A stretch of 64,000 nucleotides of DNA, from positions 63,299,546 to 63,363,545 of the forward strand of contig CM071600.1 of assembly GCA_036435485.1 (NCBI GenBank). Reading direction: 5' to 3'. The notes below the pieces were generated by a model. The model made no database searches. It saw only the letters and a program-made list of their open reading frames with translations, and had not been told where the DNA came from. The DNA comes from Saposhnikovia divaricata. Lineage: Eukaryota; Streptophyta; Magnoliopsida; Apiales; Apiaceae. A program made the translations under genes and the position numbers. Below, one piece after another: positions 34,768 through 45,616 of the stretch; within the stretch, counting starts at the first letter, position 1, and each line of letters starts with the position of its first letter.

Positions 34768-36117
34768 ATGGCAAATACCCAACTCACAATTCCTAAACAC
34801 ACCAATTTCATAGCAATAACCAACGATGTTGAAGCACCCAATGCAAACTTTAAGTGCTTCGTTCGATGGATGGCTGAATCATACATCAAGGATGCACTCT
34901 CAGCCAACCCAACTCTATATCTAGATTTACTAGAACAGTTTTGGAGAACTGCTACTGTGGAGGTCGTGGCCCTAGAGAATGCAATAACTTCATACGTAAT
35001 CTATTGCAAGATTCAGGACAAGGAAATCACCATCACTACTGAAAATATGAATCAAGCACTGGGGTTACAACAAGGAGTGTATGACAGTCAAGCAACTGAT
35101 CAGGAATTGGAAGATTTCTTTGATTTTATCAACTACTCAGATAGAATCAAGCTTGGAAATTTGAATAGGAAGTACTTGAGGAAGGAATGGAGATATGTCT
35201 TTGCCACTCTTCTTCAAGTCTTCACAGCAAGGAAGTCCAGCTTTGATCAAATCAGCACACCTGTTCAACAAATAGGATATGCTCTAGCATATGTGAGAAA
35301 GATTGATATTGGTTTGATCATAATGCAAGAATTGTATGGGAGACTTGGTAAGAACTCAGCCAGGAGAGGTAATGAAATTTTCTTCCCTCGCTTTATTCAA
35401 TCTGTACTTAATTTCATAGATGTTAAATTGATTGAATTGCCTGGGTTAGACAAAAATAGAATAGGCTATCCGAAATCCATGACCAAACTCATTTTTGGTA
35501 GCTTGGAGACTAGGAATGATGTGGATGTAAGGCTCAAAATAACTCCCCTTATGGAGAGTTTATTTAGGACTTACCCCCACAACATGCCAATATGTGCCTC
35601 AAAATCTGAGTTAGCTAGGCCCAAGCATGTAGAGCAAAATGCTAACCCAGGGCCTGCTAACCAACCCTCTCAGCCAAACACTTTACCAAACACAGAGACA
35701 ACTGCATCATCCTCTCAAAAGGGTGATGTTAGTAAAAAGAAGAGAAAACAGGTTGCTTCTGAACCTCTAAAAATATTAATTGAAGCAGCCTTGGCTGTAG
35801 AATTATGCATAGCAAGTGAGGAACCTGAGTCACCCTTACCAAGGCCAAAGAAGAAGAAGTCTAAAACCACCTTTTCAGTCACCCAAATGGCTGAAGTTGT
35901 AAAATCAGGGGCAAACAGCTCACTAGGTGTACCCTCTCAACAGGGTGCATCTATAGAATCAAGCATTCTCCCCAATGCACCTACTTGTACAGAGTCAGCA
36001 CATGGGAGTAATAAGGCTGGTACAACACTGAGTGGAGAGCACATCACAATTGAAACTCCCTCTATCTCTCAGGGGGAGTTGCCAAAATCTAATCTACAAC
36101 ACACTTCTCTTCCATAA
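34768..36117 (+). CDS. Extra ORF, part A (Sirevirus 3' ORF)
   Basis: 449 codons from an ATG in good context. Residues 1-230 look globular; marked blocks are YIKDALSANPTLYLDLLEQF, WRTATVE and NEIFFPRFIQSVLNFI. This N-terminal layout resembles ORFs I recall behind copia pol genes in Asteraceae genomes, where automatic annotation gives misleading host-gene names. No enzyme motif, signal peptide or transmembrane segment is seen. Residues 280-449 are low complexity (Pro/Ser/Thr/Lys) with a basic patch KKKRKQ. The TAA at 36115-36117 is followed by an open continuation in the same frame, so parts A and B were probably one protein. Function is unknown; env-like is only a positional label. Confidence 0.7.
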   Translation: MANTQLTIPKHTNFIAITNDVEAPNANFKCFVRWMAESYIKDALSANPTLYLDLLEQFWRTATVEVVALENAITSYVIYCKIQDKEITITTENMNQALGLQQGVYDSQATDQELEDFFDFINYSDRIKLGNLNRKYLRKEWRYVFATLLQVFTARKSSFDQISTPVQQIGYALAYVRKIDIGLIIMQELYGRLGKNSARRGNEIFFPRFIQSVLNFIDVKLIELPGLDKNRIGYPKSMTKLIFGSLETRNDVDVRLKITPLMESLFRTYPHNMPICASKSELARPKHVEQNANPGPANQPSQPNTLPNTETTASSSQKGDVSKKKRKQVASEPLKILIEAALAVELCIASEEPESPLPRPKKKKSKTTFSVTQMAEVVKSGANSSLGVPSQQGASIESSILPNAPTCTESAHGSNKAGTTLSGEHITIETPSISQGELPKSNLQHTSLP

Positions 36118-38148
36118 TCTACCACTCATATTTCTTTGGAGCCTGCAACTCAAGCAATTGAGGAGCAAGGCATTGATCATCAAGAATTCTTTTCTCTTGA
36201 TGAGCCAATGGATTCAAGTGACATGGTGCATGACACCTTGCTCACCACCCAGGTACCACATTTAAATGGTCAGGGAATGCATGCTGGGGCATCTCCTAAT
36301 GACACCATCACAAACACAGAGGATTCACTAGTTTTAACTAGAGACTCTGTGCCTGTGTCAAATACTGTTGTAACTCATCCCACTTCTGTGGAGACAACAG
36401 TAGCAGAGTCTTTTCATCCGGTTACAGAAGTTGCATCTGTAACTGAGGAGTCTAGCTTGCCTAGCTCTAGCTCTCACTTTTTGTCCCAATGGCTGAAGCC
36501 TGTGCAACATGACAGTGCTTCAGGATCAGGATCTGTTCCACCACAAATGTCCATTGAAGCTCTCCAAAGCTATGTTGTGGATCAGATTCCTGAGTTTGTC
36601 AAAATAGCCCAGAACCTTGTCACCTCCAACATCTCAAACCCAGATTATGAAGCCATCCTACTATGCCATAGGGATGATGTGGAGATGCAGAAGGCCAAGA
36701 TTATTGATGATGCTGAGAGAGATGGAAATGTAGATGCCTGGATGCAAGGAAAGTATGATGTAACTCTCAGTGAAGCACTTCAATATCTTAGGGAGGAATA
36801 CATCACTTCACTGGGTTCAAATGCAAAATCCCTGTCCCCTAGTGAAGTATATGAAGCTGTCAATGATTCCTACAAGGGTTTTCTCAAGGCTGCACACTAT
36901 CTTGGCAAGGGAGTCAAAACTGAAGTCAATAAGGTGAGTGACAAGACAGCCACTTCAGTAGAAGAGATAAAGAGGGCCTTTGATGCCAAATTTCCTCAAC
37001 TAGACAGTGTGGTCAAAGATATCAGACACTGCAACACCACCTGCACCAAGATGGATAATAGTCTAGCTCTCCTTAAAGATACAGTCACAGGTCTAGGAAG
37101 CAAATTTCAAATTTTATCTGATCAGACTACAGATGCCAATGCCATGCTTAGGACACTCTTTGCAAATCAATATGGAGACAAGCTGGTAACTGAGGTTCCT
37201 GTGCATGAGCTGTCTAGATTTGAAGTGCAGAGACTTAAAGAACAATCCCTGTCTGGCTTCAAATCTAATGCATTATTCAGTAAGGTAGATGCACTTGAAA
37301 AGGAGGTAGCTACTCTCACTCAGTCCAATGCTCATCTTACAGACAAGGTACAAACTCTAATTGAGCAGTTGAACACTCAAGCCACCACCACAGCTGATGT
37401 TCTTCTGCATCAACAATCAATGTTGTCTGCAATGATGAAGCACATGGGTCTCTCTCTACCTGAAGAATCTTCAATCCCAAAGGTCCATACTACAGCCTCT
37501 GTGCCTGACAACAAGCCTAAGGGGGAGAAGAGGACATCAAGGAACTCAAATACAAAGGGGGAGAAACCACCAGTAAAGGGCATCAAAATCACTGAAGGTG
37601 CTCATCAAAGAACTTCAAAATCTCTAATTCATGTGCCTGGCAAAGGAAAAGACAAAATTGATAAGCCTCCTACTTCTCTGCCAGTTGTCACTCTACCAAC
37701 TGTGCACATCAGTACCTCTAGTGGTCAAAAGCAAACTATCACAACCACAGTGGTTGCAGGGAGTATGCCATCTGATAAACCTTCACTCTCCATATCTAAA
37801 AGTGCCAAGCCTGTAGAAGTGAAGGTGGTCACTGAGGCCAAGCTACAAGAAATTGCAAACTCAAATGTTTATCATGATGATGCATTCTTGGAGTTTCTGA
37901 AAGTCTCAAGAGAACGGGCTGGTGACACTCAATTGTATCTAAGGAGCTTGAAGGATCAGATCGATTACTTCACTGTGGTACCTAGAAAAGTTAATAGCTC
38001 ATGGCTCAAGGAAGTAATGATGGTAGCAAAATCCAGAATCTGGCATCTAACCTACAAAACTCTACATGCCTTGAAACATTTAGAGATAGATGCACTGATA
38101 GAGCTCATAGAGAAGAGGAATGTAAATGAAAACAATAAGAATCTGTGA
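36118..38148 (+). CDS. Extra ORF, part B (coiled-coil region)
   Basis: In frame with part A after a single TAA; the first ATG lies well inside, so it is better read as a continuation. About 670 codons. Ser/Thr-rich low complexity comes first. A predicted helical region follows (about residues 135-430, with heptad-like stretches such as KVDALEKEVATLTQSNAHL), then a Lys/Ser/Thr/Pro-rich linker (about 450-570) and a compact block with DDAFLEFLKVSRERAGD. The end at 38148 overlaps part C by 23 bases in another frame. A one-step frame change here would fuse B and C. No catalytic motif is recognised. Confidence 0.65.
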   Translation, partial: STTHISLEPATQAIEEQGIDHQEFFSLDEPMDSSDMVHDTLLTTQVPHLNGQGMHAGASPNDTITNTEDSLVLTRDSVPVSNTVVTHPTSVETTVAESFHPVTEVASVTEESSLPSSSSHFLSQWLKPVQHDSASGSGSVPPQMSIEALQSYVVDQIPEFVKIAQNLVTSNISNPDYEAILLCHRDDVEMQKAKIIDDAERDGNVDAWMQGKYDVTLSEALQYLREEYITSLGSNAKSLSPSEVYEAVNDSYKGFLKAAHYLGKGVKTEVNKVSDKTATSVEEIKRAFDAKFPQLDSVVKDIRHCNTTCTKMDNSLALLKDTVTGLGSKFQILSDQTTDANAMLRTLFANQYGDKLVTEVPVHELSRFEVQRLKEQSLSGFKSNALFSKVDALEKEVATLTQSNAHLTDKVQTLIEQLNTQATTTADVLLHQQSMLSAMMKHMGLSLPEESSIPKVHTTASVPDNKPKGEKRTSRNSNTKGEKPPVKGIKITEGAHQRTSKSLIHVPGKGKDKIDKPPTSLPVVTLPTVHISTSSGQKQTITTTVVAGSMPSDKPSLSISKSAKPVEVKVVTEAKLQEIANSNVYHDDAFLEFLKVSRERAGDTQLYLRSLKDQIDYFTVVPRKVNSSWLKEVMMVAKSRIWHLTYKTLHALKHLEIDALIELIEKRNVNENNKNL

Positions 38149-39541
38149 TGACTTGAGGAATGGCCAACCTTCAAGGCTTCCAGAAGTGATTAAGAAGCCA
38201 TGGACCATCATCTATCAGTCTAGCAACAGAATTGAAGAGATTAAACAATTGGTCATTCCCAATGATCTCACCTCTCGAAATCACAGACTCATTATTGCCA
38301 TCATTGATCTACTGCAAAAGAAGAAGGGGACAAGTACTGCTGAAGAGATAGAGGCACTGCACATTCTCAGATCATACATTGCAACTGGTGTAATTCCAGA
38401 AATGGCCAAGCTAAGGAGGAATAAGGATGATGAAGATGAAGACAAGAGTAATGGGAGGAGAAGTCATCACAGGAGTGATAAGGGGGATGAGGACAAGAAG
38501 AAGAAGAAAGACAGCAAGGATAAGAAGGATGATGACCAAGGCAAAGTCTATGAGAGGAAGAATGGAAAACAGCAAGCCTTAGGCATTGCTAGCAGTAATC
38601 TCACCACAACACAAGACTCTAAGTCTAGGGTGAATGCTGTTAGTAATGACCTACCAGAATCTAATCCCATGGCTTCTGCAACTGTTTTACCACCTCAAGA
38701 AGAGAAGAAGATTCAAGTCAAGAAACCATTTATACATTTCAAAAAGCATACTGCTAATGGAATACTACAATGGTCCACAAACAAAGGTCACATGCTACTG
38801 CCACGCAACCATGTCAAAAGGATCAAATTCAAACAAGCTGCAAGGAAACCAAAGCTATCAAAGTCAAGGACTCTGACAATCTATCCAGGCTTAAAACTCC
38901 AACCACTAGATGAAGATTTTGATGAAGACCAACTGCAATTCTTACAAGCTCAAAGAATCTATCATGCCGCCATTGTTGATAACTGCCTTGAGATCAAATA
39001 TACTGATGGAAGGGAGGAGAAATTCAAACAAGGTGGATGTCAACACTGGGGCAAACTACATGACATAGAAAGAATCATTGCATTGTTGAGCTCAGAAGAT
39101 AAAGTGGAAAGAGTATGGAAGCTGGAGCTAATTGATTTTGTGAAGATGAAGAGAGATCATAAGGAGAAAATCAGAAAAGAGTGTCTTGAGAAATGGCTAG
39201 CAAGGGAGAAAGAAATTGAGAGACTGGAGATTGAAGCAGAAAAGCTAAGGGCAAAGGGATTGTGTAGAGTTCAGTTTAACCCCTTTGTGGTGAAGTATAG
39301 GAGGAGAAATGGGAATCAGATCCACATCAGAATGAATCTACTCAACCACTATCCTACAAGCATTCTGAATTCAGTACTTGAAGATTTCAAAGACTCAATT
39401 TTGCTTGAAGAATTGGATGCTATGGCAGAAATAATAAAAGCTATGGATGAGAATACAAGGAAGGAGAAAGAAAGAAGACAGAAAGCATATGATGATTTGC
39501 AAGCCAAAGCTATGGAAAGGGAAACAAATGACAATGGCTAG
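38126..39541 (+). CDS. Extra ORF, part C (charged C-terminal region)
   Basis: 471 codons. Residues 1-100 continue the pattern of part B (RLPEVIKKPWTIIYQSS). A very charged Asp/Lys/Glu stretch follows (about 95-160). A globular block runs from about 260 to 330 (DEDQLQFLQAQRIYHAAIV, DGREEKF). The C-terminus has a strand-rich segment PFVVKYRRRNGNQIHIRM and then a Glu/Lys/Arg helix. The C-terminal segment looks similar to those at 44618-45616 and 61351-64000. It ends 159 bp before the 3' LTR. Function is unknown. Confidence 0.65.
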   Translation: MKTIRICDDLRNGQPSRLPEVIKKPWTIIYQSSNRIEEIKQLVIPNDLTSRNHRLIIAIIDLLQKKKGTSTAEEIEALHILRSYIATGVIPEMAKLRRNKDDEDEDKSNGRRSHHRSDKGDEDKKKKKDSKDKKDDDQGKVYERKNGKQQALGIASSNLTTTQDSKSRVNAVSNDLPESNPMASATVLPPQEEKKIQVKKPFIHFKKHTANGILQWSTNKGHMLLPRNHVKRIKFKQAARKPKLSKSRTLTIYPGLKLQPLDEDFDEDQLQFLQAQRIYHAAIVDNCLEIKYTDGREEKFKQGGCQHWGKLHDIERIIALLSSEDKVERVWKLELIDFVKMKRDHKEKIRKECLEKWLAREKEIERLEIEAEKLRAKGLCRVQFNPFVVKYRRRNGNQIHIRMNLLNHYPTSILNSVLEDFKDSILLEELDAMAEIIKAMDENTRKEKERRQKAYDDLQAKAMERETNDNG

Positions 39542-39689
39542 TACTTCATCATAGGCTGTAAGATTACTCACCCTGTAGTTCTATCCACATTGCTAATCAA
39601 AATTCATACATGTACTGTCAAGTTTTATCTTTATGTATGTTAGGCTTGTTATCAGACATGAAATTGTGACTAAGGGTCTTACTCACAAT

Positions 39690-39700
39690 TTGGGGGAGAT
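39690..39700 (+). other. Polypurine tract
   Basis: TTGGGGGAGAT directly before the 3' LTR. It is the plus-strand primer and matches the polypurine tracts of the other two Sirevirus-type elements in this window. Confidence 0.9.
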
Positions 39701-40997
39701 TGTTAGTCACAGAGGCATGCCTAAATACATCTAATAACAAGCCTAAGTATGTGTAATGCTATGCATTACATACATGACCTCTTAACTGAGGGAACCTCTA
39801 GTTGTAGAGTTTATATTTGTTCTGTACTTGTAATAGGCATCAAATTCTAGTTGTGTTACTGTACCTATAAAGTCAAGAATAATGCTTGAAAGAAGTTCCA
39901 AGGTTCATGCCTCAAGCAAGGAGATAAAGACTGCCAAATAATCACAGTTGGGATTTGAAGAAATGAAGAATTTGCCTAAGTACCAATTCGAGAAGTACAT
40001 TTGTCTATTCGAGAAGTCTAGCATTCGAGAAGTCAGAGATTAGATATCTCAGAAGACACTATTCGATATCTCTGAATACACTGTTCGATATCTCATTCGA
40101 TATCTCAGAGATTCGATATGTCTATTACTCTATTCGAGAACTCATGGAGTCAACAAGTCAAAGCATCATTCGAGTTCTCTAAGAGTCAACAAGTCAATGA
40201 TCTATTCGATATCTCAAGGACTAAAGAAGCTATTCGACATCTCAGGTATTCGATATGTCAAAATGCTCTATTCGATATCTCAAGGAGTCCCAGAGAAAAG
40301 AGCTATTCGAGAAGTAATTCGATATGTCAATATAACACTATTCGAGAACTCAGAGTTATCGATTAAGTCAATTCGAGTTCTCGAATTAATCATTTAGCCA
40401 CTTCTCGAATACATTCCTGGAGACAAAATACTGAAGAATTGTACAAGTCAGAAACCTGCAACAAGCCAAGACGCTTTATTTGACTATGTACTTTAAAGCA
40501 GATTGGAAAGCCTACAAAGAAGCTTGGAGAGATAAGACAAAGGGACAAGGAGCTAAAGAAGTGGATCTGAACAGGCTTTGCAAAGTCAAATCTGTAGCCA
40601 TTTGGACTCTTACTCAAATGAGATAGACAGATTGGAAAGTATTTTGTTTACCTACCTTATTTGTAGTAAGTAGGTGTATCCGTGTCTATAAGGATACAGC
40701 CTCACTTCCTTAGCTGATAAGAGTGTGATAAGTTTTTCAAGATACATCACAAGAAATATCTCTCTAAGAAAAACGAAGCTGAGAATACTACCATTTGTAT
40801 TCACAGATTGTAGCAAAATCTTTATCTAATAAAATATTAGATTAAAGTGATATTGTGTTGTGTTTGTCTTTGTTATCTGCACTTACATATCTCACACACT
40901 AAACACATATCTTGTTGCAAAGATTCAAGAACAAAGAAAAGTTCAAGAATCCATTCACCCCCCCTCTGTATTCTTTTACCGTATTCAATACTCAACA
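39701..40997 (+). repeat. 3' LTR of the 14-kb element
   Basis: 1297 bp, TGTTAGTCACAG ... ACTCAACA, nearly identical to the 5' LTR and with the same ATTCGA-type array. Followed by the target copy GTTTT. Confidence 0.95.
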
Positions 40998-41002
40998 GTT
41001 TT

Positions 41003-42823
41003 GATAAACAATTTTTATATTTCCAGAAAGTATTAAATACTTGGAAATGATTTGAGAAATATTATTTGAATATTTCTTGGTATCGGAGGATTTTTTTTAA
41101 ATCATTATTTTATTATAGAGATTTATTTAATAAATATTTCTTTAAATATTTATTAAATCTCTTTAACTGATTTAAAATCATATTATTTAATTAAAAATAA
41201 TTTGAGGTCTTTCAAAAATATTTTAAATATTTTTCTTACCTTCAAAAATATTTTCAAAATTATAGGGATTCCCAAATATTTATACCTGATTATTATCAGC
41301 TCTCTCGAGCCATCGAAACGCTTTTAAATCTATCGAGAACTGGGAATCCAGAGTTTGGGAGCCAGTAAATATTTTCTCCATTCGTTGATATCTTTAAAGT
41401 AGTGAGGTTCTAGCCCTATTATTTAGGGTTCCCGTTCCATCAAATGAGTATAAAGATCCAGTCTTGATTTCATGAGGACTATTCGTCGCTCAACGAGAAT
41501 TTCTGGCTAAAGGCCAACATGTACGTATCGGTTAACTTCCATTCGATTCCGAGAGTAACCAAAGAATACGAGTAAGACCTGCGAACAGACGATTACCCAA
41601 GGGACTCTGGCAATGCAGGACCGTCGACGAACGATCCCAAGATTAGAATAAGAGACCGTTAGCCAGGCGGTCTATCAATTATTAGTTGGCCCAACTTGTG
41701 CCACGATGATTGCGGATTGAGCTTTCATCCAGGGTAATTGCGGATGGAGCTTTACCCAGGGTAATTGCGAATGGAGCTTTACCCATGGTAATTGCGGATG
41801 GAGCTTTTACCTGAGGGTAACTACGGATGGAGTTTTGCCCTTCTATTAGTAGAGAAGACCCGCAGTGAACCTGGAAGTGGACTGATCAACGTCGATCCAC
41901 CTCTAGAATTAGTATATTGTGAGTAAGGCCCACTCCTTCCGTTTTGGAATTGATTGAACACTGTAATGAAAGCCCAGGCGCTGAGTTATCGATAGTGTTT
42001 CAATGAATGCAAAGCACGAGTGCTGTTATTTCAATATATAGAACTGCTGATTTTGTTTCCCCAAGGGGAGTCTTTGCATCCAGATTCTATCCAATCCCGA
42101 TAAGGGCGAATATTTGAGTTTTCAATAAAGGATGCATGTTTTTATAAATTGCTTCGGTAGATATGAGTTTCATATATCTTTCATATAAGATCGTATTTGA
42201 TAATTGAAGTGCCGAGATAGTACTATTTTCGAATATTTCCTTATAAGGATATAAATTCAATTTGTTGAATTATTGAGGTAATAACGAGTTTATTTATTTT
42301 TCGGTAAAGGAAATGATTTCAGAGATGAGATATTTTGACAATAATTGTCTTGTATAAGTTCATACTGAGACTTTCATTCATAGGCAGATTATGCCATACT
42401 TTATTTATCTTGCTGAGCTTTCGCTCACTCTTGCTATTGTTTTATATATTATATAGCAACTAAGCGAGATACCAAGGATTCGGCATACAGCCCGCAAGAG
42501 AGTGGAAGACACAAGGCATTTCCGTGAACAGTTTATGATAGTGAGAACCAGGGGAACGGTCTGTAACTTTTGTTAGGCCATCTTATCTATAGACATGAAT
42601 TATGTAAGGTTGTATTCCGTAATACATTTGGGTTTGTAATAACGTTATATTTGAGGATGTACATTGTAAGTGTGTCGTTTATAAGACTCTAACCTGTGTG
42701 AGTGTGTATATATTGTAGGGTCATGAGCAGGTGGATTATGTATATTGTGAGTAATACAGGTACAGCGAGGAATAAATGGATCGTGACTACCCTAGATCCC
42801 TGACCCCGGGTCTGGGGGTGTCA
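41003..42823. repeat. Very long LTR (probable solo LTR), right part
   Basis: Continuation of 24136-26829 after the Sirevirus insertion, ending CTGGGGGTGTCA with target copy CAAAA at 42824-42828. It includes a minisatellite (41706-41846) and no open reading frame of note. Confidence 0.65.
41706..41846. repeat. Minisatellite, about 28-bp unit
   Basis: Five copies of a unit close to GGTAATTGCGGATGGAGCTT plus TACCCA, with progressive divergence. It sits within the long LTR. Confidence 0.85.
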
Positions 42824-42828
42824 CAAAA

Positions 42829-43680
42829 ATACCCTTGTTATTATTTGAAGATAGTTCTACTAACAACCAAATACAATTTTAACAATAAGTACAAGAGGAA
42901 TTTTGTCCAAAATTTTAGTAAATGGTAGTCTGGTCCTCTGTATGACAAAATTAATAAGAACCGTTAGATCTTAAAATAAATAGATGAAAATCGTTGGATC
43001 TAGCACAAAAAATATATTTTATATTTTAATATGTTATAACCTAAAAAGTGTGTTCATATTCAAATACGAAAATGTGTATGCCAATGATTTAAATCATATA
43101 TAATTATGTTTTCTACATTGAATATTATTATCAATTTAGGACTTCTACATTGAATGTCATTATCAATGTAGGACTTCTACAATGAACATGATTAATGTAA
43201 AAATTCGTAATTATATTTTTTCTTAAGATTCTGAGTGTTTCCATTTGAATAATAATTATTAATTCATCACTAAATTAAAGATAATTTTATTAGCTTCGCG
43301 TGGATTGTTAAATCATCCAAATCTAGTTTCTAGATATCAAGATAGAGCCCAAATAGTAAATATGAATTTTTTTATACTAATAAAAAATAATTAAAATTTA
43401 ATTCTAATAAAATATTTTTTAATTATATCCTTTTCATATTATAATTTTCTTTTTAAAATTCAATTATAATACAATCTTTTTTAATTATATCCTTTTTAGA
43501 TTATAATGTTCTTTTTAAAATTCACTTCTAATACAACCTTTTCTAATTATATCCTTATTATATTATAATTTTTTTAAATTTGATGTAATCTTGATCATCT
43601 ATTTTTAAAAAATTTAGATTCGACGGTTGAGATTATTTGACGATACAGTGACCAAAATTATGGATAAGATTCCTTTTACG
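42829..43680. other. Non-coding DNA with short tandem repeats
   Basis: Two local repeats are visible: about 39-bp units around GGACTTCTACATTGAATG (43110-43195), and three units of about 62 bp around TAATTATATCCTTTT (43395-43575). No gene. Confidence 0.6.
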
Positions 43681-43689
43681 CTTATTATA

Positions 43690-44240
43690 TATAAGGATAT
43701 AATTATTTGCTAACATGTATTTTTATATTATAAATTATTTTGTAAAAAAATTTATATGTAACTAATAATAAGTTGTTTTTTGACTTTTTTTGTCACACCT
43801 TATTATTACTTGATTTTTTTTAAAATTAATGTAAATTATATGCACATATGAAGTACAGAAGACAAACATGAATTTTTATTTTGAACCGGAACTATTTAGT
43901 AGTTAAAGTCAAGTTTGATTTGGATTGTTTTCCGAAAACCAGAGATCATAGTTTTCTATAGAAGAGATGAGGGCTGCTTCGTGCTTATGTACTCGTAATT
44001 TTTCAATGCTATCTTGTAAACTAAACTTTTGGCCTGTACTTATCAAATTTAATAGATGATTAATAAGTTTCCAATATTAATTTAATATATGATTAATGAG
44101 TTTTGAAAAGTAAATTTTATCATATATTTTATTAGTATATTTAAAGTTACAAATATTAAATTTAATTACGTTGATTGAGAGTCGAGCCCTTGACCTATGG
44201 TAGTACACGCTTATTATCCTTTTACTCTTATTATATAATA
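43690..44240 (-). mobile_element. Second copy of the 14598-15372 Helitron-like repeat
   Basis: Same orientation and order of words as 14598-15372 (for example AACTATTTAGTAGTTAAAGTCA, GAAGAGATGAGG, TTTTTCAATGCTATCTTGTAAA). The 3' terminus is not preserved; the right end has TTATTATATAATAGG duplicated. Confidence 0.55.
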
Positions 44241-44289
44241 GGGTATAATATGTTTCTTATTATATAATAGGATATAATATGTTTATATG

Positions 44290-44477
44290 TATAGCACACG
44301 TTACTCATCCATCGATTACATTTTCACTTAGAGAATGGATTGATAACTTAAACTAACTAGCTACCTAATCAACGGATAATATTAGGAATGTTATCCATTG
44401 ATCAATTACATGACTTAAACAAAAATTCTAGTCTAAATAGGTTGTTATCATCGAATCTAATATGTGATTCCTAATAA
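44290..44477 (-). repeat. Remnant of a Sirevirus-type 3' LTR
   Basis: On the minus strand it begins directly after a GGGGGAGAT polypurine tract and carries palindrome-like words around ATGGATAACATTCC and ATTATCCGTTGATTAG. It is cut on its inner side by the Helitron-like repeat. The terminal TG reads TA here. Confidence 0.55.
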
Positions 44478-44487
44478 TCTCCCCCTA
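44478..44487 (-). other. Polypurine tract of the decayed Sirevirus
   Basis: AGGGGGAGAT on the minus strand, between the coding remnant and the LTR remnant. Confidence 0.7.
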
Positions 44488-44617
44488 TTTATATCTATTA
44501 CAATTGTATATATAAATATGGGTTGATGATAACAAAACCTAATTTAAATATTACAAACATTTGATACAAGTAGAATTTTCATTCAAGCTTCAAAGTACTT
44601 ACAATTTTTACAAGAAA

Positions 44618-45616
44618 TTAAAGAGGTGCTCCGCTAGTCTGAGTAGATAATCGCTTTCTTCTTCTGGATCTTATCTCCTTCTCTAAGTTCTCTTCAAGTT
44701 GCCTTTGCAGTCTCCTTTTGAACCTATCCTTAGGGCCGTCAAACGGAAAATTCGGATACGGATCTGCCTATATCCGTATCCGTACCTAACTTGTCAGATT
44801 CAGATACGGATAATATCCGCTTCATTTCTGATACGGATAATATTCGCTATTTTTTGGATACGAATGCAGATATTTTGGACGAATATCAAATTTTTCAGAT
44901 TTTTTTGGCACGTATTCACGATATCCGTCCCAAATATCTGCATTCATATCCGAAAAATAGCGAATATTATCCAAAAAATTAAAATTACGAACGCCATACT
45001 AATTTTATTTATCTTTTCAATCTAATTTCATTATCTTTAAAATATTAAACTCAAATGATATTTTTTATATAGTCTATAATATTTTTACAATTTTATAAAA
45101 TTTGTATACATATATTATTGAGTAAATTACAGAGTGGTGGTTGTATTTTACACCAATTTTCAAAATAGTGGCTAAACTTTCAGATTCTCAAAAGAATGGC
45201 CGGATAATATCCGCTTTATTTCGGATACGGATAATATCCGCTTTTTCTCGAATACGAATGCAGATATTTCGGACGGATATCGAATTTTTCGAATTTTTTT
45301 GACAGCCCTACCTAGCCTCCTCATCATCATTGTCATCCAACAGGTTTGATAGATAGATTAGAGCATCGTTTGTTGCATCCTTCGGGTTATCCTCCATTTT
45401 GAAAAATCTCTTATGACCATTTTGGTCTCTGAACTCCATCATGTAGAATGGCTCGAGGTGAACTTTCTTTCCTGTTGAATTGGGTAGTTTGAAGCTCTTC
45501 TTGAGATCATCTTCAACCGCCCAGCTCTTCTTTATGTTTAATATCTTCTCTGTCAAGTCTTGAGCAACTTGTCTATTGAATATGTAGTTTTTATTAATCC
45601 CACATGTGGGGCCCAC
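44618..45616 (-). pseudogene. 3' end of a Sirevirus-type extra ORF, split by a hAT MITE
   Basis: The right piece (45616-45308) encodes about 100 residues ending ...SNLLDDNDDEEAR. If the MITE at 44731-45310 and one target copy are disregarded, the frame continues leftward for about 35 codons, Arg/Glu-rich, to a stop at 44620-44618. A polypurine tract and LTR remnant follow about 130 bp on, the layout of a Sirevirus 3' end. The segment PFYMMEFRDQNGHKRFFKM resembles the strand-rich segment of the 38126-39541 ORF. The 5' side ends abruptly near 45600. Function is unknown. Confidence 0.65.
44731..45310. mobile_element. hAT-like MITE, 580 bp
   Basis: The termini TAGGGCCGTCAAA and (inverted) TAGGGCTGTCAAA match at 12 of 13 positions. 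The 8-bp flanks CCTATCCT (44723-44730) and CCTAGCCT (45311-45318) match at 7 of 8. The inside is rich in GGATACGGATAATATCCG-type words in both orientations. The insertion splits the Sirevirus remnant. Confidence 0.85.

Larger units (their letters stand above)
26830..40997 (+). mobile_element. Complete Ty1/copia Sirevirus-type retrotransposon, 14.17 kb
   Basis: LTRs 26830-28133 and 39701-40997 flank the element. The target duplication GTTTT lies at 26825-26829 and 40998-41002. The primer-binding site TGGTATCAGAGC (initiator-Met tRNA type) and the polypurine tract TTTGGGGGAGAT are in place. Coding order is Gag, a Gag C-terminal region, protease, integrase, reverse transcriptase, RNase H, then about 4.8 kb of extra coding sequence, which places it with Sirevirus-like copia elements. 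By eye the LTRs differ at roughly 19 positions plus a 7-bp indel over 1.3 kb, so insertion is fairly recent, yet pol carries several stops and frameshifts. Confidence 0.95.

Noticed and set aside
36131..36140. TTG at 36136 as a true start of extra ORF part B
   Set aside because: The frame is a direct continuation of part A past one stop; a TTG start has no support in a plant element.
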